From Georgfuchsia toluolica (GTDB lineage: Bacteria > Pseudomonadota > Gammaproteobacteria > Burkholderiales > Rhodocyclaceae), in the NCBI RefSeq assembly GCF_907163265.1, contig NZ_CAJQUM010000001.1, positions 2,418,001-2,482,000 on the forward strand: 64,000 bases of DNA. The letters run 5' to 3'. The notes beneath the pieces were generated by a model. That model was not told where the DNA came from and did not search any database. It was given only the letters and a program-made list of their open reading frames with translations. A program made the position numbers and the translations under genes. Of this stretch, positions 7,981 to 16,418 are shown one piece after another (position 1 is the stretch's first letter; each line of letters opens with the position of its first letter).

Positions 7981-9330
7981 TCAAGCAAGAGCGCTATCGG
8001 TGCGCTGGTCCACTGCCGCCGCCAGAGCCCTGAGCTTTTCGCTCACGATAACGCTGTAGGGCGGCGCGTGTGCCAGTTCGCGCAACTCCTCCGGCAGCTT
8101 TGACAAGCCGGCCAGGGCATGCTCCCGGATCGATTCCAATGGCCGCACGACGGCGAGCCGCCGGCCTGCCTCCATCACCGGTACGAGCAGCGGCATCCCC
8201 GGCTGAATATCGTCTTCCGTCGTCAGGATATCCCCACATATCTGGCCGTTTGCGTCATGGCTGCGATACACCTGTTTGCGCCCGGGCCAGGTCGCCTTGC
8301 CCTCGGAGCGCTTGCGCCGCGCCAGCCCGGCGTATTCCTGCAGCTTGTAGGCGCAATCGAGGTAGGGCGCATCGGCGGAAGTATTCATGCGCGTGCCGAC
8401 ACCAAATCCGTCGATGGGAGCTCCGGCATCGACGAGCTGCTTCAGCTTGTATTCGTCCAGATTGCTGCTGGCGAATATCCTTGCGTCGTTCAAGCCGCCT
8501 GCATCGAGGATGCGGCGCACGCGCCGCCCATGCTCGGCCAGATCGCCGCTGTCGAGGCGCACGCCCTGGATCGAGACGCCCTCCCGCGCGAGCTTCCGCG
8601 ACAGCGGAATCAGGTTGCGCGCCGCCGCCTCGGTATCGTAAGTATCGATCAGCAGGGTCGATGCATGGGGATGCGAGCGGGCGAAATGTTCGAAAGCCTC
8701 GGTCTCGCGTTCATGGGCCTGGATGAACGAATGCGCCATGGTTCCGTAAAGGGGAATGTTCCAGCGCATGCCGGCCAGCACCGTGGCGGTTCCATCGAAG
8801 CCGACAATGTAGCTGGCCCGTGCCGAGAGCAGGCCGGCCTCGGCGCCATGGGCGCGGCGCAGGCCGAAGTCCACCAGCAGTTTTTGCGGCGCCACCAGCC
8901 GCATTCTGACCGCCTTCGATGCCACCATGGTCTGGAACTGCAGCAGGTTGATGATGCGCGTTTCGGCCAGCTGCGCCTGGGGTATCGGCGCAATGACGCG
9001 CAGGATCGGTTCATCAGGGAAGAAAATCGTTCCTTCCGGCATGGCCTGCACGCTGCCGGTGAATCGCATCGTTGCAAGCGAATCGACGAAGCGTTGATGG
9101 AATCTTCCGCAACCGGCAAGCCAGTCGATCTCCTCGTCGGTGAACGCCAGGTTTTCCAGGAAATCGACCACCTGTTCCAACCCGGCCGCGACGAAGAAAT
9201 TGCGCTGCTCCGGCATCTTGCGCACAAAGAACTCGAATACGGCAATGTCATTCATCCCCTGGTCGAAATAGGCCTGCAGCATGGTGAGCTGGTAGAGATC
9301 GGTGAGCAGCGCGCTGGTGCGGTCGGTCAT
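7981..9330 (-). CDS. pncB: Nicotinate phosphoribosyltransferase
   Basis: Converts nicotinate plus PRPP (with ATP) to nicotinate mononucleotide in NAD salvage. The protein is 449 residues if begun at the ATG at 9330 (MTDRTSALLTDLYQLTMLQAY); the longer open frame upstream is only a shadow of pncA. Family marks are YQLTMLQAYFDQGM at the N-terminus, the catalytic-histidine region TMAHSFIQAHERE near 200, the DTYDTEAAARN block near 230, GVRLDSGDLAEHGRRVR near 265, ASSNLDEYK and FGVGTRMNTSAD. It follows pncA by 5 bases and ends the operon that begins with a phosphoribosyltransferase and the pot genes. Confidence 0.95.
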   Translation of the reverse strand: MTDRTSALLTDLYQLTMLQAYFDQGMNDIAVFEFFVRKMPEQRNFFVAAGLEQVVDFLENLAFTDEEIDWLAGCGRFHQRFVDSLATMRFTGSVQAMPEGTIFFPDEPILRVIAPIPQAQLAETRIINLLQFQTMVASKAVRMRLVAPQKLLVDFGLRRAHGAEAGLLSARASYIVGFDGTATVLAGMRWNIPLYGTMAHSFIQAHERETEAFEHFARSHPHASTLLIDTYDTEAAARNLIPLSRKLAREGVSIQGVRLDSGDLAEHGRRVRRILDAGGLNDARIFASSNLDEYKLKQLVDAGAPIDGFGVGTRMNTSADAPYLDCAYKLQEYAGLARRKRSEGKATWPGRKQVYRSHDANGQICGDILTTEDDIQPGMPLLVPVMEAGRRLAVVRPLESIREHALAGLSKLPEELRELAHAPPYSVIVSEKLRALAAAVDQRTDSALA

Positions 9331-9335
9331 GTGGA

Positions 9336-9935
9336 TCACTCCATGATCTGTTGGCGCTCTATGCAAACAGCGCCCAGCCGCACCATCTCGACGAGAGCCC
9401 GCTCTCCATCGTCCGGCGTTACGTCCACGGCACGGATCGTATCGGTAAGTACCACGGCGGCATAGCCGAGGCGCATGCCATCGCGTACCGTGTTGAGCAC
9501 GCAATAATCGGTGGTCAGGCCACCGATGAAGAAGCGCCTTACGCCTGCCTTGCGCAGCAGCCGGTCCAGTTCGGTGCCCTCGAAACTTGAATAGGCCTCC
9601 TTGTCGCGCAGCGTGGCCTTGGAGACGATGACAACGCTGTCGGGCAGAACAAGGCTTGCGGAAAAACGCGCGCCATCGGTGCCGGCCACACAGTGCTGCG
9701 GCCACGGCCCGCCTTGCGCATGGAACGAGCAATGGTCGATCGGATGCCAGTCGCGGGTGGCGACGACCATCAATCCATGCCGCGTGAAGTCCACGATGCA
9801 AGCGTTGAGAATTTGCACGACTTCGTCGCCATGCGCCACCGCCAGGCTGCCTCCCGGTAGAAAGTCGTTCTGTATGTCCGTCACCAGCAGCACATCTCCG
9901 GTCTGAAGGTGAATTGCGGACTCTTGTCCTTGCAT
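9336..9935 (-). CDS. pncA: Nicotinamidase (isochorismatase family)
   Basis: Hydrolyses nicotinamide to nicotinate plus ammonia, feeding PncB next door. The 199-residue protein has the isochorismatase fold with its catalytic triad: Asp in VTDIQNDFLPGG (residue about 20), Lys in VIVSKATLRDKEAYS (about 106) and Cys in GGLTTDYCVLNTV (about 145). The metal-binding DWHPIDHCSFH segment (about 62-72) is also complete. The start is 25 bases after the potD-like stop and the stop is 5 bases before pncB, so all are probably co-transcribed. pncA-pncB pairs are common; coupling to a polyamine-type importer is not. Confidence 0.95.
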   Translation of the reverse strand: MQGQESAIHLQTGDVLLVTDIQNDFLPGGSLAVAHGDEVVQILNACIVDFTRHGLMVVATRDWHPIDHCSFHAQGGPWPQHCVAGTDGARFSASLVLPDSVVIVSKATLRDKEAYSSFEGTELDRLLRKAGVRRFFIGGLTTDYCVLNTVRDGMRLGYAAVVLTDTIRAVDVTPDDGERALVEMVRLGAVCIERQQIME

Positions 9936-9960
9936 GATGGCTCTCCGTCACTCGGTGAAA

Positions 9961-11040
9961 CTACTTGAGCTTGATTTCCGTCCACAGCCGGCTCAGCAGG
10001 CGGCGTTTGCGGCGATCCATGTCCTTTAGCTGTTCCAGCCGCGTCAATATGCGCCGGTCGGGAAAAATTCCCGGGTTGGCGGCAATTTCCGGTTGGACGT
10101 AGGGCAAGGCCGCCTGGTTCGGATTGCCGGAACCGGTCAGATTGGTCAGTTCGGCCGAGTTGCGGCCATTCAGCATGAAATCGATGAAGCGCAGGGCGAG
10201 GTCCGGCCTTGGCGCATCGTGCGGAATCACCATGCTGTCCAGCGCCAGCACGGCGCCTTCGCGCGGGACGGTATATCCGATCTTTATCCCCCGCTTTGCC
10301 TCTCGGGCGCCGGCCGCGGCCTGAAACATGTCGTTGGAATAGCCATGGGCGAGCCAGATGTCGCCCGAGGCGAGCAGGCGGATATAGCTGGTGTTGTTAA
10401 ACGCGGCCCAATAAGGCTTGGCGTCCATGATGACTTGCGCCGCACGGCGCCAATGCGTTTCGTCCGGGTCGTTGACGGAAAGGCCGAGGTATTTGAGGGC
10501 GGCCGCCATCAGTTCGCGCTGATCGTCGAGCACCGTCACCTTGCCCTGCATGCGCATCAGGTAGCGCGGCTCGAAGATCGCCGCCCAGGTATCGGTGGGC
10601 ACGCCCAGCGCCTTCATGCGCTCTGCGTTGTAGCCGATCAGGGTGATCGTGTAGGCATAGGGAATGGAATAGATGTTGCCGGGATCGAAGTGCGGGTTGA
10701 GATAGGCAGGATCGATATTCCTGAAATTGTCCAGCTCGCCTTTGTCGATGGGGCGCAAGGCCTGCTGCCGAACCAGCGATTCGACCGCGTTCCCGGTCGG
10801 CACCAGGATGTCATAGCCCCTGGCACCGGCGGCCAGCTTGGCGAGAAGCTCGTCGTTGGAACCGTAGGTGTCGTAGGAAACATTGCATTCGCATTCGCGC
10901 CTGAAGCGCTCCAGGGTCTGCGGACCGATGTAGTTGTTCCAGTTGTAGATGTGCAGGGAGTCTGCGGCATGGCAGCCAAACGCGGCAAGGAAAGCCGCGG
11001 CGACAAGCCATTTGCAGACCGCCTTCGCGCATCGGCTCAT
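9961..11040 (-). CDS. Polyamine-type ABC transporter substrate-binding protein
   Basis: The 359-residue periplasmic protein has a signal peptide (residues 1-25, ending in GCHA-AD). It follows the PotD/PotF plan: LHIYNWNNYIGPQTLERF, YDTYGSNDELLAKL, GYDILVPTGNAVE, IPYAYTITLIGYN, WLAHGYSNDMFQA and a late EGAVLALDSMVIP. Two places differ from the classical pocket as I recall it: PS is PT after YDILV, and the PYxWGT motif reads PYAYTIT, so a tryptophan and glycine are missing. The ligand may therefore not be putrescine or spermidine. It is the fourth transporter gene and is followed by pncA, hinting at a link to pyridine or polyamine salvage. Confidence 0.9.
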   Translation of the reverse strand: MSRCAKAVCKWLVAAAFLAAFGCHAADSLHIYNWNNYIGPQTLERFRRECECNVSYDTYGSNDELLAKLAAGARGYDILVPTGNAVESLVRQQALRPIDKGELDNFRNIDPAYLNPHFDPGNIYSIPYAYTITLIGYNAERMKALGVPTDTWAAIFEPRYLMRMQGKVTVLDDQRELMAAALKYLGLSVNDPDETHWRRAAQVIMDAKPYWAAFNNTSYIRLLASGDIWLAHGYSNDMFQAAAGAREAKRGIKIGYTVPREGAVLALDSMVIPHDAPRPDLALRFIDFMLNGRNSAELTNLTGSGNPNQAALPYVQPEIAANPGIFPDRRILTRLEQLKDMDRRKRRLLSRLWTEIKLK

Positions 11041-11043
11041 GGA

Positions 11044-11823
11044 TCACACTCCGCTGCGCAGCACATGTGGGGAAAGGCGCGAAGCAAGCGACACCAGCGC
11101 CAGCGTCAACAGCACCAGCGCCGTGGAAACGGCATTCACCTCCGGCGTCACGGTGATCTTGATCATGGTGTAGATCTTCAGCGGCAGGGTTGTCGCATCC
11201 ACCCCGGCCGTGAAAAAAGTAATCACGAAATCGTCAATGGACAGCGTAAAGGCCAGCAGCGCGCCGGCCACCACGCCGGGCAGGAGGAGCGGCAAGGTGA
11301 CAAAGCGGAAGCTTTGCCAAGGCGTCGCATTCAGATCGCGCGCCGCTTCCACCAGTGAGGCGTCCATTCCCGCCAGGCGCGTGCGCACCACGATGGCGAC
11401 GAAGGAAATACAAAAGGCAATGTGGGCCAGAATGATCGAGGTAAAACCGAGCGTGAGGTTGATCAGGACGAAGAAGATGAGCAGGCTGACGCCGGAGAGC
11501 AGCTCGGGAATCGCCAGCGGCGCCACAATGAAGAACGGCAGCAGGGGCAGCCGGTAGCGGTGCAGAGCGAAACCGGCCATGGTGCCGAGCACGGTGGACA
11601 CCGCGCTTGCCGTCAGCGCGATCAGCAGCGAATGCCAGGCGGCACGCAGCATCTCGCCATCGCCGGCCAGCACCCGATACCAGTGCAGGGTAAAGCCCGT
11701 CCATTGAAAGCCGAGCCGGGACTCGTTGAATGAATAGACGATGACGATCAAGAGCGGCACATAGAGGAAGGCATATACGCCAACGGTATATAACCAGATC
11801 CATGCGGAGTGTCTGCTACGCAT
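11044..11823 (-). CDS. potC: Polyamine-type ABC transporter permease (PotC/PotI-like)
   Basis: The inner-membrane permease has 259 residues and about six membrane segments. It carries the cytoplasmic EAA loop, here LVEAARDLNATPWQSFRFVTLPLLLPGV, which docks on the ATPase. I chose the ATG at 11823 (MRSRHSAWIWLYTVGVY): it overlaps the preceding permease gene by 8 bases, while the longer frame starting at 11871 adds only a basic tail without homology. It pairs with the PotB-like permease to form the channel. Confidence 0.92.
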   Translation of the reverse strand: MRSRHSAWIWLYTVGVYAFLYVPLLIVIVYSFNESRLGFQWTGFTLHWYRVLAGDGEMLRAAWHSLLIALTASAVSTVLGTMAGFALHRYRLPLLPFFIVAPLAIPELLSGVSLLIFFVLINLTLGFTSIILAHIAFCISFVAIVVRTRLAGMDASLVEAARDLNATPWQSFRFVTLPLLLPGVVAGALLAFTLSIDDFVITFFTAGVDATTLPLKIYTMIKITVTPEVNAVSTALVLLTLALVSLASRLSPHVLRSGV

Positions 11824-12724
11824 AGAGCCGTCCTCCGCCACGCCGCGCCGCCAGCGCGGCAACGGCGACAAACAGCAGCACGATCAGCGTCACCACGATG
11901 GAGAGCGAACTGCCGAACGGCCAGTCGCGCGCTTCGAGGAACTGCATCTTGATCACGTTGCCGATCATGATGCCGCGCGTGCCGCCGAGAATGTCGGGCA
12001 CCGCAAACGCGCCCAGCGCGGGAATGAACACGAGAATGGCGCCGGCGATGACTCCCGGCAACGACAAGGGAAACGTCACGCGCCGGAAACATTCCCAGGC
12101 ATTCGCGCCCAGATCGCTGGCCGCATCGAGCAGGGCCGGATCGTGTTTTTCCAGATTCGCGTACAAGGGCAGGATCATGAAGGGCAGATGCACATAGACC
12201 AGGCCGACGATCACGGCAAAGGGAGAAAACAGCAGCGCTACCGGCTCCAGATGCAGCAGCCCCAACGCGTCGTTGACCAGCCGCGTCAATGCCGCCTGCG
12301 GGCCGAGGATGATCATCCAGGCGTAGATCCGCACCAGGAAATTGCTCCAGAACGGCACGATGACCAGCAGGAACAGCGTGTTGCGCCAGCGCTTGGGGCT
12401 GCGGGCGATGGTGAGCGCCAGCGGGTAGGCGAGGACGAGGCAGAGCAGGGTCACCGCCACCGCGTAGCCGAACGATTTCAGGATCAGGAAACCGTAGATC
12501 GGAGTGACAAGATCGGTGTAATTGTCCCAGGTCAGGTCGAATCGGATTCCTCCAGCATCGCGGATCCAGAGCGGAGACAGCCCCCCCTCTGGGCCGGGCC
12601 AGGCAAACGAGGCGGCCACCATGATCAAGGTCGGCATGGCGAAAAGCAGCAGCAGGTACAGCCACGGCGGGCCGCCGATCAGCCAGGCCGTCAGGCGCGC
12701 ATTCCTGTTCACTGAGCTATCCAT
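11816..12724 (-). CDS. potB: Polyamine-type ABC transporter permease (PotB/PotH-like)
   Basis: The 302-residue inner-membrane permease has six predicted helices (first at about 15-35) and the docking loop LLDAASDLGANAWECFRRVTFPLSLPGV at about 195-222. The longer periplasmic loop after helix 1 is typical of the PotB/PotH half. The start overlaps the end of the ATPase gene by 8 bases and the end overlaps the PotC-like gene by 8 bases, indicating tight translational coupling. A PotA/PotG-like ATPase and a PotD-like binding protein complete the transporter. Confidence 0.92.
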   Translation of the reverse strand: MDSSVNRNARLTAWLIGGPPWLYLLLLFAMPTLIMVAASFAWPGPEGGLSPLWIRDAGGIRFDLTWDNYTDLVTPIYGFLILKSFGYAVAVTLLCLVLAYPLALTIARSPKRWRNTLFLLVIVPFWSNFLVRIYAWMIILGPQAALTRLVNDALGLLHLEPVALLFSPFAVIVGLVYVHLPFMILPLYANLEKHDPALLDAASDLGANAWECFRRVTFPLSLPGVIAGAILVFIPALGAFAVPDILGGTRGIMIGNVIKMQFLEARDWPFGSSLSIVVTLIVLLFVAVAALAARRGGGRLYA

Positions 12725-13805
12725 CGAGGAATCTCCCTGCTCCCGCCGGCCAGGAGACGCGGACGCTCTGCCCGATCTTGAATGATTGTCCGCCGCTGGC
12801 GGTAAAGTTCGGCAGCAGGATTTCCAGTTCCGCCCCGGCTGTCAGTTCGACCACGTAACGGGTCATGTCGCCCAGATACAGCTGTTGCCGCACCACGCCC
12901 GAAAAACAGTTCTTGTAATGCGGCGCCGCCTGTTCGGAATCGAGATGCAGCTTCTCCGGGCGCAGCGCGAGGGCGCCGCTCTGACCACGGCGGATCGCCG
13001 CGTCGGCGATATGTGCGTCGATATTGCCCACCTTCTGTGCGGCAAGCTGGGCCGTCGCGCCGTCGACCGCAACGATGGTCGCCTCGATCAGGTTGCAGGA
13101 GCCGATGAAGGCGGCGACGAAACGATTCGTCGGAAACTCATAGAGCCGGGCGGGCGCGGCGAGCTGGATGATTTTGCCCTTGTCCATCACGGCGATGCGG
13201 TGCGACAGCGCGAGCGCCTCGCCCTGGTCGTGCGTGACATAGATAAAGGTGATCTTCACTTCCTGCTGCAATTTGATGAGTTCCATCCGCATCTGTTCGC
13301 GCAACTTGAGGTCGAGCGCGGCGAGCGGCTCATCGAGCAGGAGGATTTGAGGCTTGTCGACCAGCGCCCTGGCGATGGCCACACGCTGGCGCTGGCCTCC
13401 CGACAATTCGTCGGTATAGCGCGCCGCGATTTCCGGCAGCCGCACTTGATCGAGCGCCTCCTGAACCCGTGCCCGGATTTCCGCGCGCGGCACGCCACGC
13501 ATGAGCAGCGGGAAGGCAATGTTCTCTGACACGTTCATGTGGGGAAACAGGGCATAGTTCTGGAACACCGTATGGACCGGCCGCGCCTCGGGGGCAACCC
13601 CGGATATGTCATTCCCATCGAGGAATATTCGGCCGCGATCCAGCGGCTCCAAGCCGGCGATCAGCCGCAGCAGGGTGGTCTTGCCGCAGCCGGAGGGGCC
13701 CAGCAGCGTAAAGAACTCGCCGGAGTCTATCTGCAGGCTGACGTCATTTACGGCACTTAAGGAACCGAAGTTCCGGGTAACGTTCCGGATATCGAGAGAT
13801 GTCAT
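12717..13805 (-). CDS. potA: Polyamine-type ABC transporter ATPase (PotA/PotG-like)
   Basis: The 362-residue ATPase has Walker A GPSGCGKTT (residue about 38), the Q-loop VFQNYALFPHM, signature LSGGQRQRVAIARAL (about 138), Walker B ILLLDEPLAALD and H-loop YVTHDQGEALAL. The C-terminal TOBE domain (about 240-360) is of the PotA type. Energises import by the two following permeases. The start is 9 bases downstream of the phosphoribosyltransferase stop, placing it as the second gene of a seven-gene minus-strand run. Confidence 0.94.
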   Translation of the reverse strand: MTSLDIRNVTRNFGSLSAVNDVSLQIDSGEFFTLLGPSGCGKTTLLRLIAGLEPLDRGRIFLDGNDISGVAPEARPVHTVFQNYALFPHMNVSENIAFPLLMRGVPRAEIRARVQEALDQVRLPEIAARYTDELSGGQRQRVAIARALVDKPQILLLDEPLAALDLKLREQMRMELIKLQQEVKITFIYVTHDQGEALALSHRIAVMDKGKIIQLAAPARLYEFPTNRFVAAFIGSCNLIEATIVAVDGATAQLAAQKVGNIDAHIADAAIRRGQSGALALRPEKLHLDSEQAAPHYKNCFSGVVRQQLYLGDMTRYVVELTAGAELEILLPNFTASGGQSFKIGQSVRVSWPAGAGRFLDG

Positions 13806-13814
13806 TGGCGTAAT

Positions 13815-14456
13815 TCATCCAGGCGCCATCCGTGCCCGGCGCAGGCACTCGATGACTTCTGCATCTTCCACCTGTTTGAAACTTGCGTAGAACTGGCCAA
13901 CGGCATAAAATGCCAGCGGCCGATGCAGACAGACCACCTCGTCGGCCAGCGCGGTCACCCGCGCCAGCGCCTCGCCCGACGCGACCGGTACGGCGCAGAC
14001 GAGGCGGGCCGGCTTGCGGTCGCGCACCGCCTGCAACGCGGTAACCATGGTGGCACCCGTTGCCAGGCCATCATCGACGACAATTGCGATTCGCCCGGCC
14101 GGATCCAGGGACGGTGCCACGTCTTTCAGCATCTCGCGGCGCTCGCGGATATTGGCGCGTTGGGTCTCGATTTCCCGGCGCAGGTAGCCCTCGTCGGCAC
14201 CCGTGCTGGCGGCGTAGTCCTCGACCTCCCTCCAGCCCGATTCCGCAACTGCGCCGATGGCAAACTCCGGGTTTCCCGGCGCGCGAAGCTTGCGCACCAA
14301 CACCACGTCCAACTCGCCCTGCAGCTGTTTCGCCAGAATTTCCCCCATCGGCACTGCACCGCGCGGAATGGCCAATATCAGGGGATTCCGGCCGAGGTAG
14401 CTGTCCAGCGCCCTGGCCAGAAGTCTTGCAGCAGCGGCACGATCATCAAATATCAT
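13815..14456 (-). CDS. Phosphoribosyltransferase-domain protein
   Basis: The 213-residue protein is a type I phosphoribosyltransferase fold: the PRPP loop is IAIVVDDGLATGATMVTAL (about residues 120-138), and AIPRGAVPMGEILAK near 36 matches the stand-alone ComF/Y0765-like group. I start at ATG 14456 because AGGAG sits 6 bases upstream of it; an ATG two codons earlier touches that AGGAG and is less likely. The open frame continues upstream for about 90 codons without homology. The base acceptor is unknown. Its place at the head of the pot-pncA-pncB run is suggestive because PncB also uses PRPP. Confidence 0.88.
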   Translation of the reverse strand: MIFDDRAAAARLLARALDSYLGRNPLILAIPRGAVPMGEILAKQLQGELDVVLVRKLRAPGNPEFAIGAVAESGWREVEDYAASTGADEGYLRREIETQRANIRERREMLKDVAPSLDPAGRIAIVVDDGLATGATMVTALQAVRDRKPARLVCAVPVASGEALARVTALADEVVCLHRPLAFYAVGQFYASFKQVEDAEVIECLRRARMAPG

Positions 14457-14630
14457 CTTCATCTCCTGCTTGACTTGTGTGCAAGATACGAAAGATTTGC
14501 CAATTATTTTTTCAGTATGCTCGTTTTTGGCTCCCTGGAACTTGTCGAAAATCACAACAATGTTCCCTGCCCCGTCACCACCGGGGTCTGATCTGGAGAA
14601 TAATTTGGTCATTTGCAGCGGAGTCCTTCG

Positions 14631-14816
14631 CTGTGCCAACTCCCGGGAATGAACTGCAATGTTCCTGCCGACATCTGCTTTTCCTTCACCGGCTTCCAGG
14701 CTCGCGGCGGCGCCACCAACGTCCATCGTGACGGCTGGAGCATCGCATTTCCGAAGGTCGCGGGGTGCCTGTCTTCCTTGATCCGCAGTCTCCCTTCGCC
14801 GTTGCCTGTAGACCGC
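14631..14816 (+). pseudogene. Remnant of class II glutamine amidotransferase (YafJ-like)
   Basis: The frame at 14631 reads LCQLPGMNCNVPADICFSF followed by TGFQARGGATNVHRDGWSIAF, a close match to the N-terminus of YafJ-type class II glutamine amidotransferases, which begin MCQLLGMN with catalytic Cys2. Here ATG has become CTG. After GWSIAF (about 14753) the frame must shift to continue with GRGVPVFLDPQSPFAVA, and homology then ends. The remaining about 200 residues of the family are absent. It is therefore a start-less, frameshifted and truncated remnant. Confidence 0.72.
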
Positions 14817-14856
14817 ATAGTCATGTTTGTCGACGGCGCTTATCGTGAACCGTAGT

Positions 14857-15404
14857 TGGTGGATACCGCTCCTCGGCCTAAGCGACCTGTAATCAGCTGG
14901 CCAATTTATCGATCTGGAACGGCCGCTTGCAAATTTTGCGAATGCATACTTTCGACTGTTGCGGACATGCGATTGCTCCGAGGTGGGCGCTCAGAGTTCA
15001 GGTGAATGAAAGCTCCCGTTTAGTTTGCACAGATGCAGAGCGGAGTGATCACAAAGCGAACGCATTCTGTTGTCGTCCAATACCGACAAAGAATAAAGCA
15101 GAAAAACAACTGGTTGCAAGTGAATGGCTGTCATTGTGTCGGAGTATGGCGACAAACTCTTGTCATAGACATCATGGTTACATGCGCTGTATGGCAACTA
15201 ACCAACTGAATGAATGGCGTAACTTATTTCCATGATCGGTCCGGCATGAGAATTGCAACAACGGACCGCTTAGCGGTCTGGGCATATTGCGCCGTACCTA
15301 ACGTCTGAAGCTGATACTGCTGTCGTGCAACGGAATTATGTCGCGAGTGTCGCTCCATCATAAAGATCGCGTTAGGCATTTTGAATGCCGACGCACTTCA
15401 ATTC
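14857..15404. other. Non-coding stretch before HD-GYP gene
   Basis: No credible gene was found. The composition falls towards that of the following HD-GYP gene. A short dyad ACCGCTTAGCGGT lies at about 15266-15278. CCTAAC at 15297 and GTTAGGC at 15371 form an inverted pair about 80 bases apart, resembling the outer core boxes of an integron attC site, but no convincing inner boxes were found. No promoter could be assigned with confidence. Confidence 0.4.
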
Positions 15405-15416
15405 TAGGGAGCCATT

Positions 15417-16097
15417 TTGGGAATCAAGATCAATGCAGTTGCGAAACTCCATTTGTTCGCTGACGCTCTTATCATTGCTCTGGACGAGCGTGATACTTAT
15501 ACGCGGAGCCACTGTAACCGTGTAGCGGTCCTTGCAAAAGAACTTGGCGAGGCATGCGAATTATCATGCAATGAATTGGAATTGCTCCACCTAAGCGCCC
15601 TTCTTCATGACATCGGGAAGATTGATATTCCTGACGAGATTCTACTAAAGTCATCGGCCCTCAATGGCGAAGAATGGTCGGTGATGAAGACACATTCCGA
15701 GAAAGGAGAGCAAATCGTCAGTTTCGCTGGCACAGAGTTCGTCAAAGATCTGGCACCAATAATTCGTCATCATCATGAATCGTTCGATGGTGGCGGTTAC
15801 CCGGATGGCCTTTGCGGCGAGAACATACCGCTGCTATCGCGACTTTTGCTGGTAGTCGATGCCTATGATGCCATGCGCACATGGCGCCCCTATCATAAGG
15901 TTAGAACGCATTCCGAAGTGATGGAAATTCTGGATTCGGAGAATGGCAGGAAATTCGATCCTGATATTCTGCTGGAGTTTGCCGGGCTCATTGATAAAAG
16001 CCCTTCGCTTGCCAACTACTTCGACATGCGAAAAACCAACGTTAATGGCTGCTCGCGAGATAGCCGAACTTCCGCTTGGGTCGGCAACACCGATTGA
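15417..16097 (+). CDS. HD-GYP domain phosphodiesterase
   Basis: The 226-residue protein is a near-minimal HD-GYP domain with every signature I know for cyclic di-GMP hydrolases: YTRSHCNRV (residue about 28), LLHDIGKIDIPD (about 62), THSEKGEQI, RHHHESFDGGGYPDGL (about 116) and LLVVDAYDAM. Both metal-binding His/Asp sets and the GYP loop are intact. There is no receiver domain, so regulation must come from a partner or from expression. The start is TTG at 15417 with AGGGAG 6 bases upstream; no better ATG exists before the domain. GC is about half, lower than in the flanks, as for the diguanylate cyclase at 2905-4221. Confidence 0.88.
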   Translation: MGIKINAVAKLHLFADALIIALDERDTYTRSHCNRVAVLAKELGEACELSCNELELLHLSALLHDIGKIDIPDEILLKSSALNGEEWSVMKTHSEKGEQIVSFAGTEFVKDLAPIIRHHHESFDGGGYPDGLCGENIPLLSRLLLVVDAYDAMRTWRPYHKVRTHSEVMEILDSENGRKFDPDILLEFAGLIDKSPSLANYFDMRKTNVNGCSRDSRTSAWVGNTD

Positions 16098-16418
16098 GTC
16101 TTTTGAAAAGCGATCTCCCGTTCGTTAAAGAAAGCTCGCAAACTCACTTTAACTTCACTCCTGCCGCGGTAGGGGGAGACCGGTTAGATGATTTTCATTC
16201 CCGCTCCGATATTTTGTGTGCGCGGGCCACCAACAGCCGCTCCGGTCGAACTCCGGACCTACTCGGCAATCGTTCCTGATTCCGCTTGCTTGAGCGCAAA
16301 CGCGATCTGCCCCTCCATATATCTCGCCTTCTTCGCAGCACAACATCCTTTCGTCATTGCGAAAATTGGGTCGGAATTGCAGTTCAAGACGGTTCTGATT
16401 TCTGGGTCAGCCTCAGTC
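16098..16418. other. Intergenic region without recognisable feature
   Basis: About 320 bases lie between the convergent HD-GYP and rtcB genes. I see no open frame with homology, no strong hairpin followed by a T run, and no repeat. Confidence 0.4.

Noticed and set aside
9331-9951. In-frame N-terminal extension of pncB to 656 residues
   Set aside because: The added part is out-of-frame pncA; the family begins at MTDRTSALLTDLYQLT.
8119-11358. Plus-strand frames of 448 and 421 residues
   Set aside because: They lie opposite pncB/pncA and the binding-protein/permease genes; no homology pattern and no ribosome-binding site.
14457-14726. N-terminal extension of the phosphoribosyltransferase
   Set aside because: No homology, and it runs over the amidotransferase remnant; a good ribosome-binding site supports the shorter start.
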